From Alteromonas lipotrueiana (GTDB lineage: Bacteria > Pseudomonadota > Gammaproteobacteria > Enterobacterales > Alteromonadaceae), in the NCBI RefSeq assembly GCF_019249245.1, contig NZ_JAESDK010000020.1, forward strand, positions 27,084-91,083: a stretch of 64,000 nucleotides of DNA. Direction: 5' to 3'. The notes under the pieces were generated by a model. The model did not search any database. It saw only the letters and a program-made list of their open reading frames with translations, and was not told the DNA's origin. Positions 18,741 to 27,858 of the stretch are shown in pieces. Position numbers and translations under genes: made by a program. Every line of letters starts with the position of its first letter. The stretch's first letter is position 1.

Positions 18741-19670
18741 TTACAATTCGGCGTGTATCGCATCAGTAAACGCGGTTAATGGAATAATGGCGCCGGGGTG
18801 CTGAATGACTGTGGCAGCCGCGGTGGCTGCTAGCTGTACGGCCTTATTAATACTTTGTTTTGATAACCGGGCACCCAGGTAGACGCCATTGAAAGCATCC
18901 CCGGCCGAGGTGGTGTCGACAACCTTAACCACCGGGGTTATGTGGTGTTCGGTCGTATTGCCTTGTGCTACAGTCACTACCGACTCTGGTCCATTTTTTA
19001 TTACCAGTTCCTGCAATTCATAGCACTGGCAAAATTCGGCAACCTGCGCGCCAGTATGAAGGTCGAGTAATGTAGCCAGGTCGTCTACCCCCGGCAAGGC
19101 TATGCATGCATGGGCAAAAGCCTTTTTAATCTGTGTCGAGGCGTCCTCGGTTGAGGACCACAGGTTTGCACGGTAATTGGGATCGAACACTATGGTAACG
19201 CCTGAATCGCTAAGCTTTTTCAACCTGCTCCAAAACGCCTCACGCTTTTCTTCAGGCAATATGGCAAGTGAAATTCCTGAAAAAAAGAATATGTCTTGTT
19301 TTGTAAACTGCTGAAGATGTTCGTCTTTAAAAAAATCCATCGTTTGTTTAGCCGCAGAATCGTTGCGCCAGTAATTAAACGTTCTTTCTCCACTGGCATC
19401 GGTTTGTATGTGGTAAAGGCCGGGGATTTTTTGTTTGGAACGGAACACCCATTCGGTTGATAGGTGCTCATGGCTAAAACGCTCTACCATTTCGTTACTA
19501 AAAGCGTCTGTGCCCACGGTAGTGATTACATTTACCGATAGTGCGGGAAAAGCACGCTTCATATACACCGCAGAATTGTAGATGTCTCCTGCGTAAGATT
19601 GCTCGAACAGGTTTGGCTTCAACGTCTTCAGCTCAATCAGACATTCGCCAAAAAAATAAATAGAGCTCAT
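18741..19670 (-). CDS. kdgK: 2-keto-3-deoxygluconate kinase (PfkB family)
   Basis: Phosphorylates KDG to KDPG with ATP. The 309-residue protein begins MSSIYFFGECLIEL at ATG 19670, which has GAGATAA upstream; an earlier in-frame ATG at 19706 lacks family similarity. PfkB signatures are visible: an N-terminal substrate region (SYAGDIYNSAVYMKR) and the C-terminal anion-hole motif DTTSAGDAFNGVYLGARL with catalytic Asp. It lies between the MFS transporter and eda in the alginate operon, which supports KDG as the substrate over other sugars. Confidence 0.92.
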   Translation of the reverse strand: MSSIYFFGECLIELKTLKPNLFEQSYAGDIYNSAVYMKRAFPALSVNVITTVGTDAFSNEMVERFSHEHLSTEWVFRSKQKIPGLYHIQTDASGERTFNYWRNDSAAKQTMDFFKDEHLQQFTKQDIFFFSGISLAILPEEKREAFWSRLKKLSDSGVTIVFDPNYRANLWSSTEDASTQIKKAFAHACIALPGVDDLATLLDLHTGAQVAEFCQCYELQELVIKNGPESVVTVAQGNTTEHHITPVVKVVDTTSAGDAFNGVYLGARLSKQSINKAVQLAATAAATVIQHPGAIIPLTAFTDAIHAEL

Positions 19671-19734
19671 CGTTATCTCACTATGTAAAACTTCATGGCC
19701 AACCATCGACGCAGTTGTTCACTGCGCCCGACAG

Positions 19735-21033
19735 TTACTTGGGTGCCTTCAAAGGCTCAATTTTAGGAATTAACAGCCAGACTGCAGCCATTGCCAGCAG
19801 CGCAAGCGATGCGCCAATAACGAAGGCGGGTGTATAATTGCCCCCTGCGGTTAAATAAGGCACCAGCGAGGTGAGCCCCACAGCGCCCAGCTTTGCGGCC
19901 ATTCCGGAGAAGCCTGCCAGCGTACCCACTGCTTTTTTACTCAGTAAGTCACTAGGCAGTGTTTGCACGTTACCAATCGCAGTTTGAAAACCAAATAAAA
20001 TAACTGCCATAATTAAAACTGCTGTCACAGGACCGCCGGGGTTGGCCATTGCGATTAACGCCGGAAGCATAATCAAACACCCCAGGGTGATGGTTAACTT
20101 TCGGGTTTTATCCGCATTCCAACCCGACTTTAATCGGTTTTGAGCAAGCAGGCCGCCAAACCAGGCGCCGAACATAGCTCCTACATAAGGCACCCATCCA
20201 TAGATGCCAATTGCCTTAACATCCATGCCGTACACTTCGTTTAGATAAATTGGAATCCAAAAAACAAACAGCCACCAAATTGGATCGATTGCCGCTGAAG
20301 CTAAAATGACACCCCAACTTTCTTTTCGCGAAAGCAGTTCGACAGTAGAAGGCGAGTATTCGGGTTTGTCATCTTCAGCATCATCAATGCTGGCTTTCTG
20401 GCCGGTTAAAATATAGTTGCGCTCGGCTTCGGTGATCCACGGGTGTTGGCCTGGAGGGGCTTTCACTAAAATGATCCAGGGTACCAGCCATAAAAGGCCC
20501 ACAAGCCCCACCACCACAAATACCATCTGCCAGCTAAAATAGACTGTCAAAAAGGCAATAAGAGGAATGGAAATAATACCGCCTATGGCTGCGCCAGAAT
20601 TAAAAATACCCTGGGCAAGTGCCCTCTCTTTAATTGGAAACCATTCGGCGTTCCCTTTTGTTGCACCTGGCCAATTGCCAGCTTCGGCTACACCGAGTAC
20701 GGCTCTGACGATAGCAAAGCTTAATACGCCTTGTGCCAGTGCGTGGGCAATTGTGGCTAACGACCAAACCCCGATAGAAAGTACAAAGCCTAAACGCGTG
20801 CCGACCCAGTCAAAGATTTTTCCAAAAATAGCCTGACCAAATGCATAAGCAAAAACAAAAACAACCGAAATGTTGGCGTAAATTTGCTTTCTTTCTAGTG
20901 AGCTTTTATCTGGAAACAAATCATCAACAATGGCTGGCCAAAGAACACTGAGCGTTTGTCTGTCGATGTAGTTTATAATGGTGGCCAAGGCTATCAGCGC
21001 AATCACCCACCAGCGAACCCCTTTAAGTTTCAT
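19735..21033 (-). CDS. MFS transporter, ExuT-like (DEH/uronate uptake)
   Basis: Inner-membrane major facilitator of the anion:cation symporter type, 432 residues with about 12 hydrophobic segments. The N-terminus (WWVIALIALATIINYIDRQT) and the loop after TM2-3 (GKIFDWVGTRLGF) follow the hexuronate transporter ExuT pattern. In alginate loci such proteins import the monomer DEH or short oligomers from the periplasm; substrate here is inferred from context. The start is ATG 21033, two bases after the kdgF stop, with AAGGAAT in front; the longer frame from 21102 would overlap kdgF and is rejected. Confidence 0.9.
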   Translation of the reverse strand: MKLKGVRWWVIALIALATIINYIDRQTLSVLWPAIVDDLFPDKSSLERKQIYANISVVFVFAYAFGQAIFGKIFDWVGTRLGFVLSIGVWSLATIAHALAQGVLSFAIVRAVLGVAEAGNWPGATKGNAEWFPIKERALAQGIFNSGAAIGGIISIPLIAFLTVYFSWQMVFVVVGLVGLLWLVPWIILVKAPPGQHPWITEAERNYILTGQKASIDDAEDDKPEYSPSTVELLSRKESWGVILASAAIDPIWWLFVFWIPIYLNEVYGMDVKAIGIYGWVPYVGAMFGAWFGGLLAQNRLKSGWNADKTRKLTITLGCLIMLPALIAMANPGGPVTAVLIMAVILFGFQTAIGNVQTLPSDLLSKKAVGTLAGFSGMAAKLGAVGLTSLVPYLTAGGNYTPAFVIGASLALLAMAAVWLLIPKIEPLKAPK

Positions 21034-21035
21034 GG

Positions 21036-21380
21036 CTATTCCTTCAAAAAGTCTTCTCTGGGTGGGCTGAAAATATCGAGCAAAATACCGCCTGTGGGAC
21101 AAATAGCGCCGTGTTCGGCATGGGGAGGAATAAGACAGCTATCGCCCTCTTTAAGCACTTTTGTTTCACCGTCGATAGTGAAGTGAAACTCGCCCTTTTC
21201 AACATAGGTTACCTGCGAGTGGCGGTGTTGATGGCTGTACCCTTGTGCGCCTTCGGCAAACCATACTTTAACCGCCATCAGTTCTTCGTTATAACCCAGC
21301 ATCTGGCGCTTCAGACCATTGCCCAAATCTTCTATTTCGGTCGTACTGCCAGATAAAAATATTTCACTTTGTTCGTTCAT
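21036..21380 (-). CDS. kdgF: KdgF-type cupin (uronate ring-opening, DEH formation)
   Basis: Small cupin that converts 4,5-unsaturated uronate monosaccharides to linear ketouronates (DEH) before reduction. The 114-residue protein has the metal-binding pattern HQHRHSQ (His50, His52, Gln56) followed by YVEKGEFHFTIDG and a second cupin motif with IPPHAEHG. It lies between the PL17 lyase and the MFS transporter (gaps of 4 and 2 bp), so the three are tightly coupled. Confidence 0.95.
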   Translation of the reverse strand: MNEQSEIFLSGSTTEIEDLGNGLKRQMLGYNEELMAVKVWFAEGAQGYSHQHRHSQVTYVEKGEFHFTIDGETKVLKEGDSCLIPPHAEHGAICPTGGILLDIFSPPREDFLKE

Positions 21381-21384
21381 TGTT

Positions 21385-23607
21385 TCAATACTCCTGTTTG
21401 TTATTCATCTGGTAAACAGCCATGCGGCCATCCAGCGAGTAGTCTTTTTGTTTAAAAGTAAACGTTGTCTGTTTTGCAGCGCTTTCGGCTGGTCCCTGAT
21501 GAATTGCGATTAAGTAATTACCCTCTGCTAATTGCAGCGTAATTAGCAGTAAGTTGTCGCGAATTTCATAATCCATATGTTGCAACTGACTGGTAGCCTG
21601 CAGGGTGTATTCTTTCGCGGGGTTATATTCACCATGTGGCTCAAGTACCGACATAAACCGATGGTTTTGTGTTTGTGTTACCCGACGAATAAAACCCTGC
21701 TCGTTGCGCAGATTAAAGTTGGGATCGTTAGCACCAAGTTGCGTAAATAAAAATTGTTCCTGACCTTTGACCAGGCTGGTCTGGGTATAAAACCGGCCAT
21801 TTTCATTTAGCCAGGTGACCTTGGCCAAACCATTTTTAGGCGTGCCCTCACCTTTAAGCCATAGATGCTGATAACCATTATCGTCCCCCAAAGCCCGCAG
21901 GTTTGAGGTAAAGGCGTTTATCTTAAAATTAGTATCAATAAGCTGGCCGTGATAGTGCAAAGGCAGATCAAATTGGTGACGCGTGTCCCCGGCCACCTCA
22001 AACAGATCAATGCCAATCGCACGCTGGCTTCGCGGTAGCTCAACCAGCGCCAGGGTTCGGGTAAGAAGCACATCTTTGTACGCGGTATCAATGTGTGCCT
22101 GGGTGACACTTCCGGCAGAGCCAGTGTTAAAGAAATTCAAAGTAGGTGCGTGTTGATTACCTTTTGAGACTTTGGCATCAAAATGACTTTTTTCATCCAC
22201 AACCACGGTGTTGTGCGCCACTGTTTGTTTGGCATAGCTGTTGTTCTCAGGCAGGTAACGTCCGCCAAACTTAGCTTCAACATTTAAGAAGCGGGCCGCG
22301 CCATAGTCGCTCACAATTTCGTTACCATTGTCGTAAAACTGCCAGGTCAGTTTGTCAAAGTGACCGTGGCCCAGACCTTGTGAAGCAGGCTTGAATAATA
22401 GTGTCTGGTCACCTTCAGGCTTACTGCGCATAATTACCAGGGCGCCTTTATCGCCTTGCGGCCCATCACTAAATGCCACAGAGTCAAATTGATAGGGTTT
22501 TGATTTATTCGCATCCAGTTCCGCAGCCACCTTAAGCCCGTCCCCAGAAAGAATAATGCTCTGTTGCTTGTCGGCAATATCCAGATATTCAGGGTTGTTC
22601 GTCAGCCCGTATGCAACCGTAACACCGTGTACAAGCTCAATAGTGTCGATGCCTTTGCTTTTAACTGCATCGTTGATAGGAAAAAACAGGCCGTTGTAAC
22701 TTAACTGAATGGTTGTATCGATGGCCTTTAAAATAATACCGTTGCGATACTCAAAAATTTTGCGCTGGGGTTCGTTATTGGCAATCGCTTTAGCAAAGGT
22801 GATAAAAGGAAACAACGCATAACGTTGATAATAAGGCCCTTCATTGTAATAACCCTGCGGTGAAAAAAGATTATCCAGCTGAGCCAGAAAACCGCCTTTC
22901 CCAGATTTATTCAGATCATAAAGCGCTTTTTCTACCCACTCAGGTTCACCCATTACATAACCTGCCATGCCGACACCGGCCGTCGCCCAGGTTCCGTGAT
23001 TATGTACTTTATTGAAGGTTGAAGGTTGTCCTTCAGACAAAAAACGAGCGACGGGTTTTAGTAAGTCTGTTTCGATTTGCGTTTTATGTTCAGCGCTAAG
23101 CGCGTCATAGACCAGATCATATGCCTGAATGGTATAAACCAGCCATACCGCTTCATTCAGACTTTGCCAAAACAACTTACCCGGGTTTTGAGAGTTAACT
23201 TTGCGTTCTGGGTGAACATCTAACGTAGGATATAATTTAGCGTAGGCCAGTAGCATTTCACCCACATTTTTTGCGTAGCGGTCGTCCTGGGTTAACTGAT
23301 AAATAACCCCGGCATCAAACATCTGTTGATAATTTCTTTTATGCTGCTCGTGAGTGTAGCCACCTCCCCCATCTTTAGGTACCGGTACCTTCATCGGTGA
23401 CGCAAGCTGTTTATCTACCTTCTGTTTCAGAGACTCAAAAGCACGGCTAAATCGGCCGGGTTCTTGTATAGCTTTGCGCATTTTTGTGACATCTTTATTG
23501 GTAAGAACCAGGTTTGGATGCGTACTTTCGGCCGCTGAAGAAATCGAAACTAAAAGGCTGAAGCAAATAAACACCAGTCCTGAATACTTCTTTGAAAAAA
23601 GCTTCAT
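21385..23607 (-). CDS. PL17 oligoalginate lyase
   Basis: Exolytic alginate lyase that releases unsaturated monomers from oligoalginates. It has 740 residues, with an N-terminal signal peptide (cleavage likely after SSAAES region, about residue 25), an (alpha/alpha) toroid domain and a C-terminal heparinase II/III-like beta-sheet domain (GHGHFDKLTWQFYDNGNEIV). Candidate catalytic residues align with Saccharophagus Alg17C: Asn203-His204 in NHGTWATAG and Tyr260 in YYNEGPYYQRY, each offset by two. No lipobox was seen, so it is probably periplasmic. The PL6 gene upstream overlaps its start by 4 bp. Confidence 0.95.
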   Translation of the reverse strand: MKLFSKKYSGLVFICFSLLVSISSAAESTHPNLVLTNKDVTKMRKAIQEPGRFSRAFESLKQKVDKQLASPMKVPVPKDGGGGYTHEQHKRNYQQMFDAGVIYQLTQDDRYAKNVGEMLLAYAKLYPTLDVHPERKVNSQNPGKLFWQSLNEAVWLVYTIQAYDLVYDALSAEHKTQIETDLLKPVARFLSEGQPSTFNKVHNHGTWATAGVGMAGYVMGEPEWVEKALYDLNKSGKGGFLAQLDNLFSPQGYYNEGPYYQRYALFPFITFAKAIANNEPQRKIFEYRNGIILKAIDTTIQLSYNGLFFPINDAVKSKGIDTIELVHGVTVAYGLTNNPEYLDIADKQQSIILSGDGLKVAAELDANKSKPYQFDSVAFSDGPQGDKGALVIMRSKPEGDQTLLFKPASQGLGHGHFDKLTWQFYDNGNEIVSDYGAARFLNVEAKFGGRYLPENNSYAKQTVAHNTVVVDEKSHFDAKVSKGNQHAPTLNFFNTGSAGSVTQAHIDTAYKDVLLTRTLALVELPRSQRAIGIDLFEVAGDTRHQFDLPLHYHGQLIDTNFKINAFTSNLRALGDDNGYQHLWLKGEGTPKNGLAKVTWLNENGRFYTQTSLVKGQEQFLFTQLGANDPNFNLRNEQGFIRRVTQTQNHRFMSVLEPHGEYNPAKEYTLQATSQLQHMDYEIRDNLLLITLQLAEGNYLIAIHQGPAESAAKQTTFTFKQKDYSLDGRMAVYQMNNKQEY

Positions 23608-25871
23608 AAACGCTGCTCCTTACCTTGCTTTATCTGATTGTTTTGTAACGTAGCGGTATGGGGCCCTTCAGCCTGTAGCTCTTTGATTTCAGGGGCTGGG
23701 GTGGCATTAAACGTGTTGTCTTTTATTGTGGTTTGCGGCTCTCCCACAGTATGTTCAACGACAAGTGGTGCCGAGCGACTAAATTGGTTGTTGCTTACCG
23801 TGGTAACCTGTACACCATGCAAATAAAGGCTGGCGCTGGTTTTGTTGCGTTTACCTTTGCCGGTGTTACTTACCGTATTGTCTGAAAACACCAGATGCGG
23901 CCCAAACGTACTTTCATCTGTGCCACCGCGGTAAATCTTAGCGATAGCCCCTTCCACGTCATTAAATTGGTTATTTTTTATGATGACGTATTCGGCGTTG
24001 TAAATTCCTAAATCTTCAATTTCCCGGTCTAGTCGTAAAATATCGCCAGTGATGTTGTTAAACCGATTGTTTTGTAAGACCAGTTCATCCGCCAGCGCCC
24101 CCTTACCACTTACAAAAAAATCAAAAGAGTGGTTAATGTTCAGGTTCGATACTAAAGAGTCCTGCATAATAAAACGGCAATTTTCCAACATCCCCCATTT
24201 TTTGGTGCGTACTACACTGTTTGCGGCCGCATCGGGGCTGTTCGCCCCGGTTATCGCCAGTCCTTCCAGTTTTAGACTTCCGCCATCATGAATTTCAAAC
24301 AATGCGGAGCGCGAAAAAGTAAGCGCGCTTTTGCCCCGGGTTTTAGCTGCAATAGTCAGCACCTTATCTATTTTTAACAGCCTGGAAACATTATACTGGC
24401 CGGGCGAAAGCTCAATAATATCGCCGGAATTCGCGGCTTCTATGGCGTCATCCAGTGCCTGTGGGCCAGGCTCTACGCTTTGTTTTGTTCCCGAGTCAAA
24501 CTCGGTCGTGGCTGGGTTTTTTGGATACCACTTAACCCCGGTGTCGTCTTTTGACAGAACAATGAGGTCTCGTTGCACGCCCACGTTTTCACTGTGGGAT
24601 GTAGGGTACAGTAAGCCGTTTTTGTGACGTGACAACGAGATATTCTGGTTCTCTACGCCTGAGCGTAGTTCCGATATTACGGGTTGGTTAGTAATATTAT
24701 TGGTAAAGGTAATACCGCTGATATCATCAAAAATAGTGAAGGGTTGTTTAGTCTCATTTACAATAAGATTGTTTTTTATCCGGGTGTTTTTTGGTACCGC
24801 CGTACGTTCTGCATCACTTCCTGCGGCTAATTGTATATGCTGAACATTAACAAAAGTGTTGTTTTCAATAAGTGCGTTTTCTACCTGGTGATAACGATTT
24901 ATCGGGGAGTTTTTCACCCCATTCATTATTGTCAGCCCACTTCCAAAACGATAACCGGTTAGGTTTTCGAGATAATTGTTACGAACAATTTGATCTTTGT
25001 TTATTACCCGAATACCGCCGGTATGATCTTGTCCATTACCAAAAAACACATTACCTTCAACCAGGTTGCCATTGCCGTGGCGAAGCGTGAGGGTTCCCCG
25101 AGCTTCATTAAAAACGTTATTTTTAATCTCATTTTTTCCAGATTTAACTGAGATTATTTCAACCTCACCGTTGGTTTTGTCAAAGTAGTTGTGCTCAACT
25201 TTTGTAAACGAATCGGTTAGTGAATAATGGCTGGTACCAATACGAAGGGTTTCGCCTCCGTTAGAACCGAAGACAGGTCGGTAGCCAAAGTAATTGTGAT
25301 CAATCTGATGATGATTTTGTTGGCTTTTTTCATCGGTTAAGCGAACTGCTACCGTCACACCTTTATTTCTTTTGCCCACAAAGTGACTGTGATCTAATCG
25401 ATTATGTTTGCCATAAAGGGCAACCCAGTAGTCTGATTCTTGTTTGTCTGGATTATTAAAATTATCAATTACGACTTCGGTCACACGCGACCGGTTGGCT
25501 TCCTTGTCGCCGTGCTTAAACGTAATGACCGAACTGTCAGGGGTATAGCCGTCTTTAAAGATGAGTCCGGAAACATTCAGGTACTGGCCTGATAATTTAA
25601 GGTAAGACTGTCCGGTGATAAAAACCTTACCTGGCGTTTCTGCTTTCAGAGTGATGGGGTTTTGCTTATTTCCCTTACCAGAAAAAACGATTTCGAAGTC
25701 TTTCCAATTTCCATTTTTTAAAATGACCGTATCGCCAGCCGTCAGACTTTCAGCAATTTTTTTATACTCTTTTTTATTCTCTATCAGGTAGTCTTCAGCA
25801 ACGCTGACCTGCGAAAAACCCGCTAACAATAAAAAAAAACCTATCGAATGCTGCTTCTTTATTAGACTCAT
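23604..25871 (-). CDS. PL6 alginate lyase, two-domain parallel beta-helix
   Basis: Depolymerises alginate (often poly-G or MG blocks) by beta-elimination. It is 755 residues with a signal peptide (ending VSVAED) and many beta-helix repeats of the NxxxxxNxF type in two halves, the size of AlyGC-type two-domain PL6 enzymes. Lys243 (ISVKSG) and Arg264 (TLRHGNG) are 21 residues apart, the same spacing as the catalytic Lys220 and Arg241 of AlyGC, and NGGETLRIG supplies acidic residues near the calcium site. It overlaps the PL17 start by 4 bp. Preceded by a 166-bp gap with an inverted repeat after the reductase gene. Confidence 0.94.
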   Translation of the reverse strand: MSLIKKQHSIGFFLLLAGFSQVSVAEDYLIENKKEYKKIAESLTAGDTVILKNGNWKDFEIVFSGKGNKQNPITLKAETPGKVFITGQSYLKLSGQYLNVSGLIFKDGYTPDSSVITFKHGDKEANRSRVTEVVIDNFNNPDKQESDYWVALYGKHNRLDHSHFVGKRNKGVTVAVRLTDEKSQQNHHQIDHNYFGYRPVFGSNGGETLRIGTSHYSLTDSFTKVEHNYFDKTNGEVEIISVKSGKNEIKNNVFNEARGTLTLRHGNGNLVEGNVFFGNGQDHTGGIRVINKDQIVRNNYLENLTGYRFGSGLTIMNGVKNSPINRYHQVENALIENNTFVNVQHIQLAAGSDAERTAVPKNTRIKNNLIVNETKQPFTIFDDISGITFTNNITNQPVISELRSGVENQNISLSRHKNGLLYPTSHSENVGVQRDLIVLSKDDTGVKWYPKNPATTEFDSGTKQSVEPGPQALDDAIEAANSGDIIELSPGQYNVSRLLKIDKVLTIAAKTRGKSALTFSRSALFEIHDGGSLKLEGLAITGANSPDAAANSVVRTKKWGMLENCRFIMQDSLVSNLNINHSFDFFVSGKGALADELVLQNNRFNNITGDILRLDREIEDLGIYNAEYVIIKNNQFNDVEGAIAKIYRGGTDESTFGPHLVFSDNTVSNTGKGKRNKTSASLYLHGVQVTTVSNNQFSRSAPLVVEHTVGEPQTTIKDNTFNATPAPEIKELQAEGPHTATLQNNQIKQGKEQRL

Positions 25872-25985
25872 TATCCACGTCCCGTAACCAATTCATCTTT
25901 AAGCACACATGACTGCGTTGTTCTTAAACGCTGGCCGGTAATCGCTGAACCAGACTGGCTTTATCATGTGTATGTAAAAACAAAG

Positions 25986-26025
25986 TAGGTTGCTTAGCAA
26001 AACAGTCGTTTTCCCACACAACCTA
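25986..26025 (-). promoter_or_regulatory. Nested inverted repeat between the reductase and PL6 genes
   Basis: TAGGTTG (25986-25992) pairs with CAACCTA (26019-26025), with an inner AAAAC-AGTC-GTTTT hairpin (25999-26012). It follows the reductase stop by about 12 bp. There is no long T tract; it could attenuate transcription or protect mRNA ends, giving different levels of reductase and lyases. Confidence 0.4.
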
Positions 26026-26037
26026 TGCACTATGCTT

Positions 26038-26916
26038 CTATTTTTCTAACTTTTTGAAGTAATCAAATATTTCGGGAACATTGCCCTCGCCCATACCAGC
26101 TTCAAACGCGGCACTAAGGTTGGCTGAAGAGCCTTCGGCAATTTGTGAACGCGTATTTAAGTCTGCTACCATCTGTAAAAAATAGCCCAGATCTTTGTTA
26201 GCATTGGCGATAGAAAAACCTAAGTCGCTGACATTATCTACGGCGTAGTTTTTGCAAAACTGCATAAACGGCGAACTTGACGGTCCGGTGGACATAATAT
26301 CGAACAGTTGTTGCCGATCTACACCCGCTTTATCAGCCACGGCAAAGGCTTGAGACATTGCACAAACCGTGGTCATACCCATAAAATTGTTAATTAGCTT
26401 GGTAGTATGACCAGCGCCTAATTCGCCCAGGTAAAATACATTTTCACCTTGTTTTTCAAGTACCGGCTTCACTTTTTCAAAAGTTTCTGAGTCACCGGCA
26501 GCCATAATATTCAACTTTCCTTCTTTAGCATGAGCGGGCGTGCGGCCAAGCGGTGCGTCAATCATGCCTACCCCTTTCTTAGCTAAATCGGCGCCGATTT
26601 TTTTGGTTGAAGCAGGGATAGAAGTACCGAAATCAATCAATACAGAGCCTTCTTTAACCCCTTCTAAAATACCGTTGTCACCATAAATTACTTTTTCGAC
26701 AATCTCAGAGGTAGTCAGACACAGCATAATAATGTCGGCAGCCTGCGCGAGTTCTTTGCCGCTGCTGGCTTCCTTTGCGCCTCTATCTACACAGGCCGAG
26801 ACTGCCTCTTTGTTTAAATCCATAACCACAAGCTGAAAACCTTTTTCCTGAAGATTTTCGGCCATGTTGCCGCCCATTAAGCCCAGACCGATAAACCCAA
26901 TAACTGGATCCGACAT
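26038..26916 (-). CDS. Beta-hydroxyacid dehydrogenase family reductase (probable DEH reductase)
   Basis: NAD(P)-dependent enzyme of the 3-hydroxyisobutyrate/tartronate semialdehyde reductase family, 292 residues. The Rossmann motif GFIGLGLMGGNMAENL is at the N-terminus, DAPLGRTPAHAKEGKLNIM contains the substrate-binding region, and Lys in GHTTKLINNFMG is the expected catalytic residue. In this locus it would reduce DEH (4-deoxy-L-erythro-5-hexoseulose uronate) to KDG, a step otherwise missing. Start ATG 26916 with AAGGAGAT 6 bp upstream; a TTG codon 15 bp earlier is inside this ribosome-binding site region and rejected. It leads the operon. Confidence 0.8.
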   Translation of the reverse strand: MSDPVIGFIGLGLMGGNMAENLQEKGFQLVVMDLNKEAVSACVDRGAKEASSGKELAQAADIIMLCLTTSEIVEKVIYGDNGILEGVKEGSVLIDFGTSIPASTKKIGADLAKKGVGMIDAPLGRTPAHAKEGKLNIMAAGDSETFEKVKPVLEKQGENVFYLGELGAGHTTKLINNFMGMTTVCAMSQAFAVADKAGVDRQQLFDIMSTGPSSSPFMQFCKNYAVDNVSDLGFSIANANKDLGYFLQMVADLNTRSQIAEGSSANLSAAFEAGMGEGNVPEIFDYFKKLEK

Positions 26917-26931
26917 GTTTATCTCCTTCAA

Positions 26932-27340
26932 TAGAATGTATTTATTTTAGATATGTACGCAATAGTAAGAGGCTCTCAGAACCATTGCCGTTACCTATAA
27001 ACGGCCCAGGTAAAACCAATAACTGTTTATCTGGTTACGTTCATTTTCAAAGTAAAAGTGTGTTGAGCATTATCTAAACTGTATAGAAACATTATACCTG
27101 CACTCACCAAGTGTCAACCAATTATGATAAAAAGGTAAATAACTTTGGTAATAAAATAGGCTTACAGCGGTCAATTATTACTCTTGGCGAGCAAAAACTT
27201 CAATAAATTCTTATTTGTCATATAGTTGAAATGGATTTTCGTGCTTTAACACCCTTAGCTTCGGAATCGTTAAAATCACAATTTGGTTAACAATTTATAT
27301 TTATTTACATTACCAATTTAAAATCCGAACCTACACGATG
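26932..27340 (-). promoter_or_regulatory. AT-rich promoter region of the alginate catabolic operon
   Basis: About 400 bp of AT-rich DNA upstream of the reductase gene. It holds TTTGGTAATA at 27144-27153, AACCAATTAT at 27117-27126, TTTGGTTAACAATT near 27283 and ATTACCAAT near 27310, all resembling half-sites of the palindrome at 17901. This clustering suggests shared control with the TonB receptor, but no binding is shown. Confidence 0.4.
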
Positions 27341-27383
27341 AAGCTTTTTGGTCACAGCTGAGGATTCGATACTTCGCTACATG

Positions 27384-27747
27384 ACGCTTGAATATGCGTT
27401 GCAGCAAAACCTCTGCGTTTTATTTGAGGGCTGTATAAACAGGACGCAGGAGAAGGCCCGGTAAGTCAAAGGTTGGGCCATACGGTTAGGCGGTCGCGGT
27501 AAAATCTGCACTGCCTTTAAAAGCGTTCAGACCTGAATGTGAAATAACGAGATCACAGGTGAATGCGACGGTAGAGTACAAGAAGTGAAAACGCGCATTC
27601 CACTTCAATACTTCACAGCAAAGACCCGTTGATGGATTTCAAAGACATTCACTTTTTGCCTTCATCAAGGGCGAATAGAAGCCGTGAACAGAAGGCAGTG
27701 AATAGGACACACACTCCACCGTGCCGATGACATAGTTTTCAAACTAT
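27384..27747 (+). ncRNA. Candidate structured RNA of unknown class
   Basis: No credible coding frame covers 27340-27858. The stretch is richer in GC than its surroundings and contains successive local inverted repeats: GGCCC/GGGCC (27455-27479), AGGCGGT/ACTGCCT (27488-27516, one G-T), ACC plus TGTGA with TCACA plus GGT (27531-27560), GAATGCG/CGCATTC (27561-27600), a 13-bp stem with a 4-T bulge (27647-27663 with 27691-27703) and ATAGTTT/AAACTAT (27732-27747). The pairing reads on either strand, so orientation is a guess; the plus strand would place it upstream of the exported-protein gene. It does not look like tmRNA, RNase P RNA, 6S or 4.5S RNA and is poor in GGA motifs. Confidence 0.35.
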
Positions 27748-27858
27748 CGAGACCCCCTCACCGTACTGACAACAATTAACCCATAACGTATTTGTGAGAA
27801 AAACAATTTACGGTACAAGAAGCCGTTTGCGCACAGATAGATTAAATGAGGTACGCCC

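Noticed and set aside
27384..27747. Identification of the hairpin-rich stretch as tmRNA, RNase P RNA or a second CsrB
   Set aside because: No tmRNA tag or tRNA-like ends, no RNase P core signatures, and only a handful of GGA motifs.
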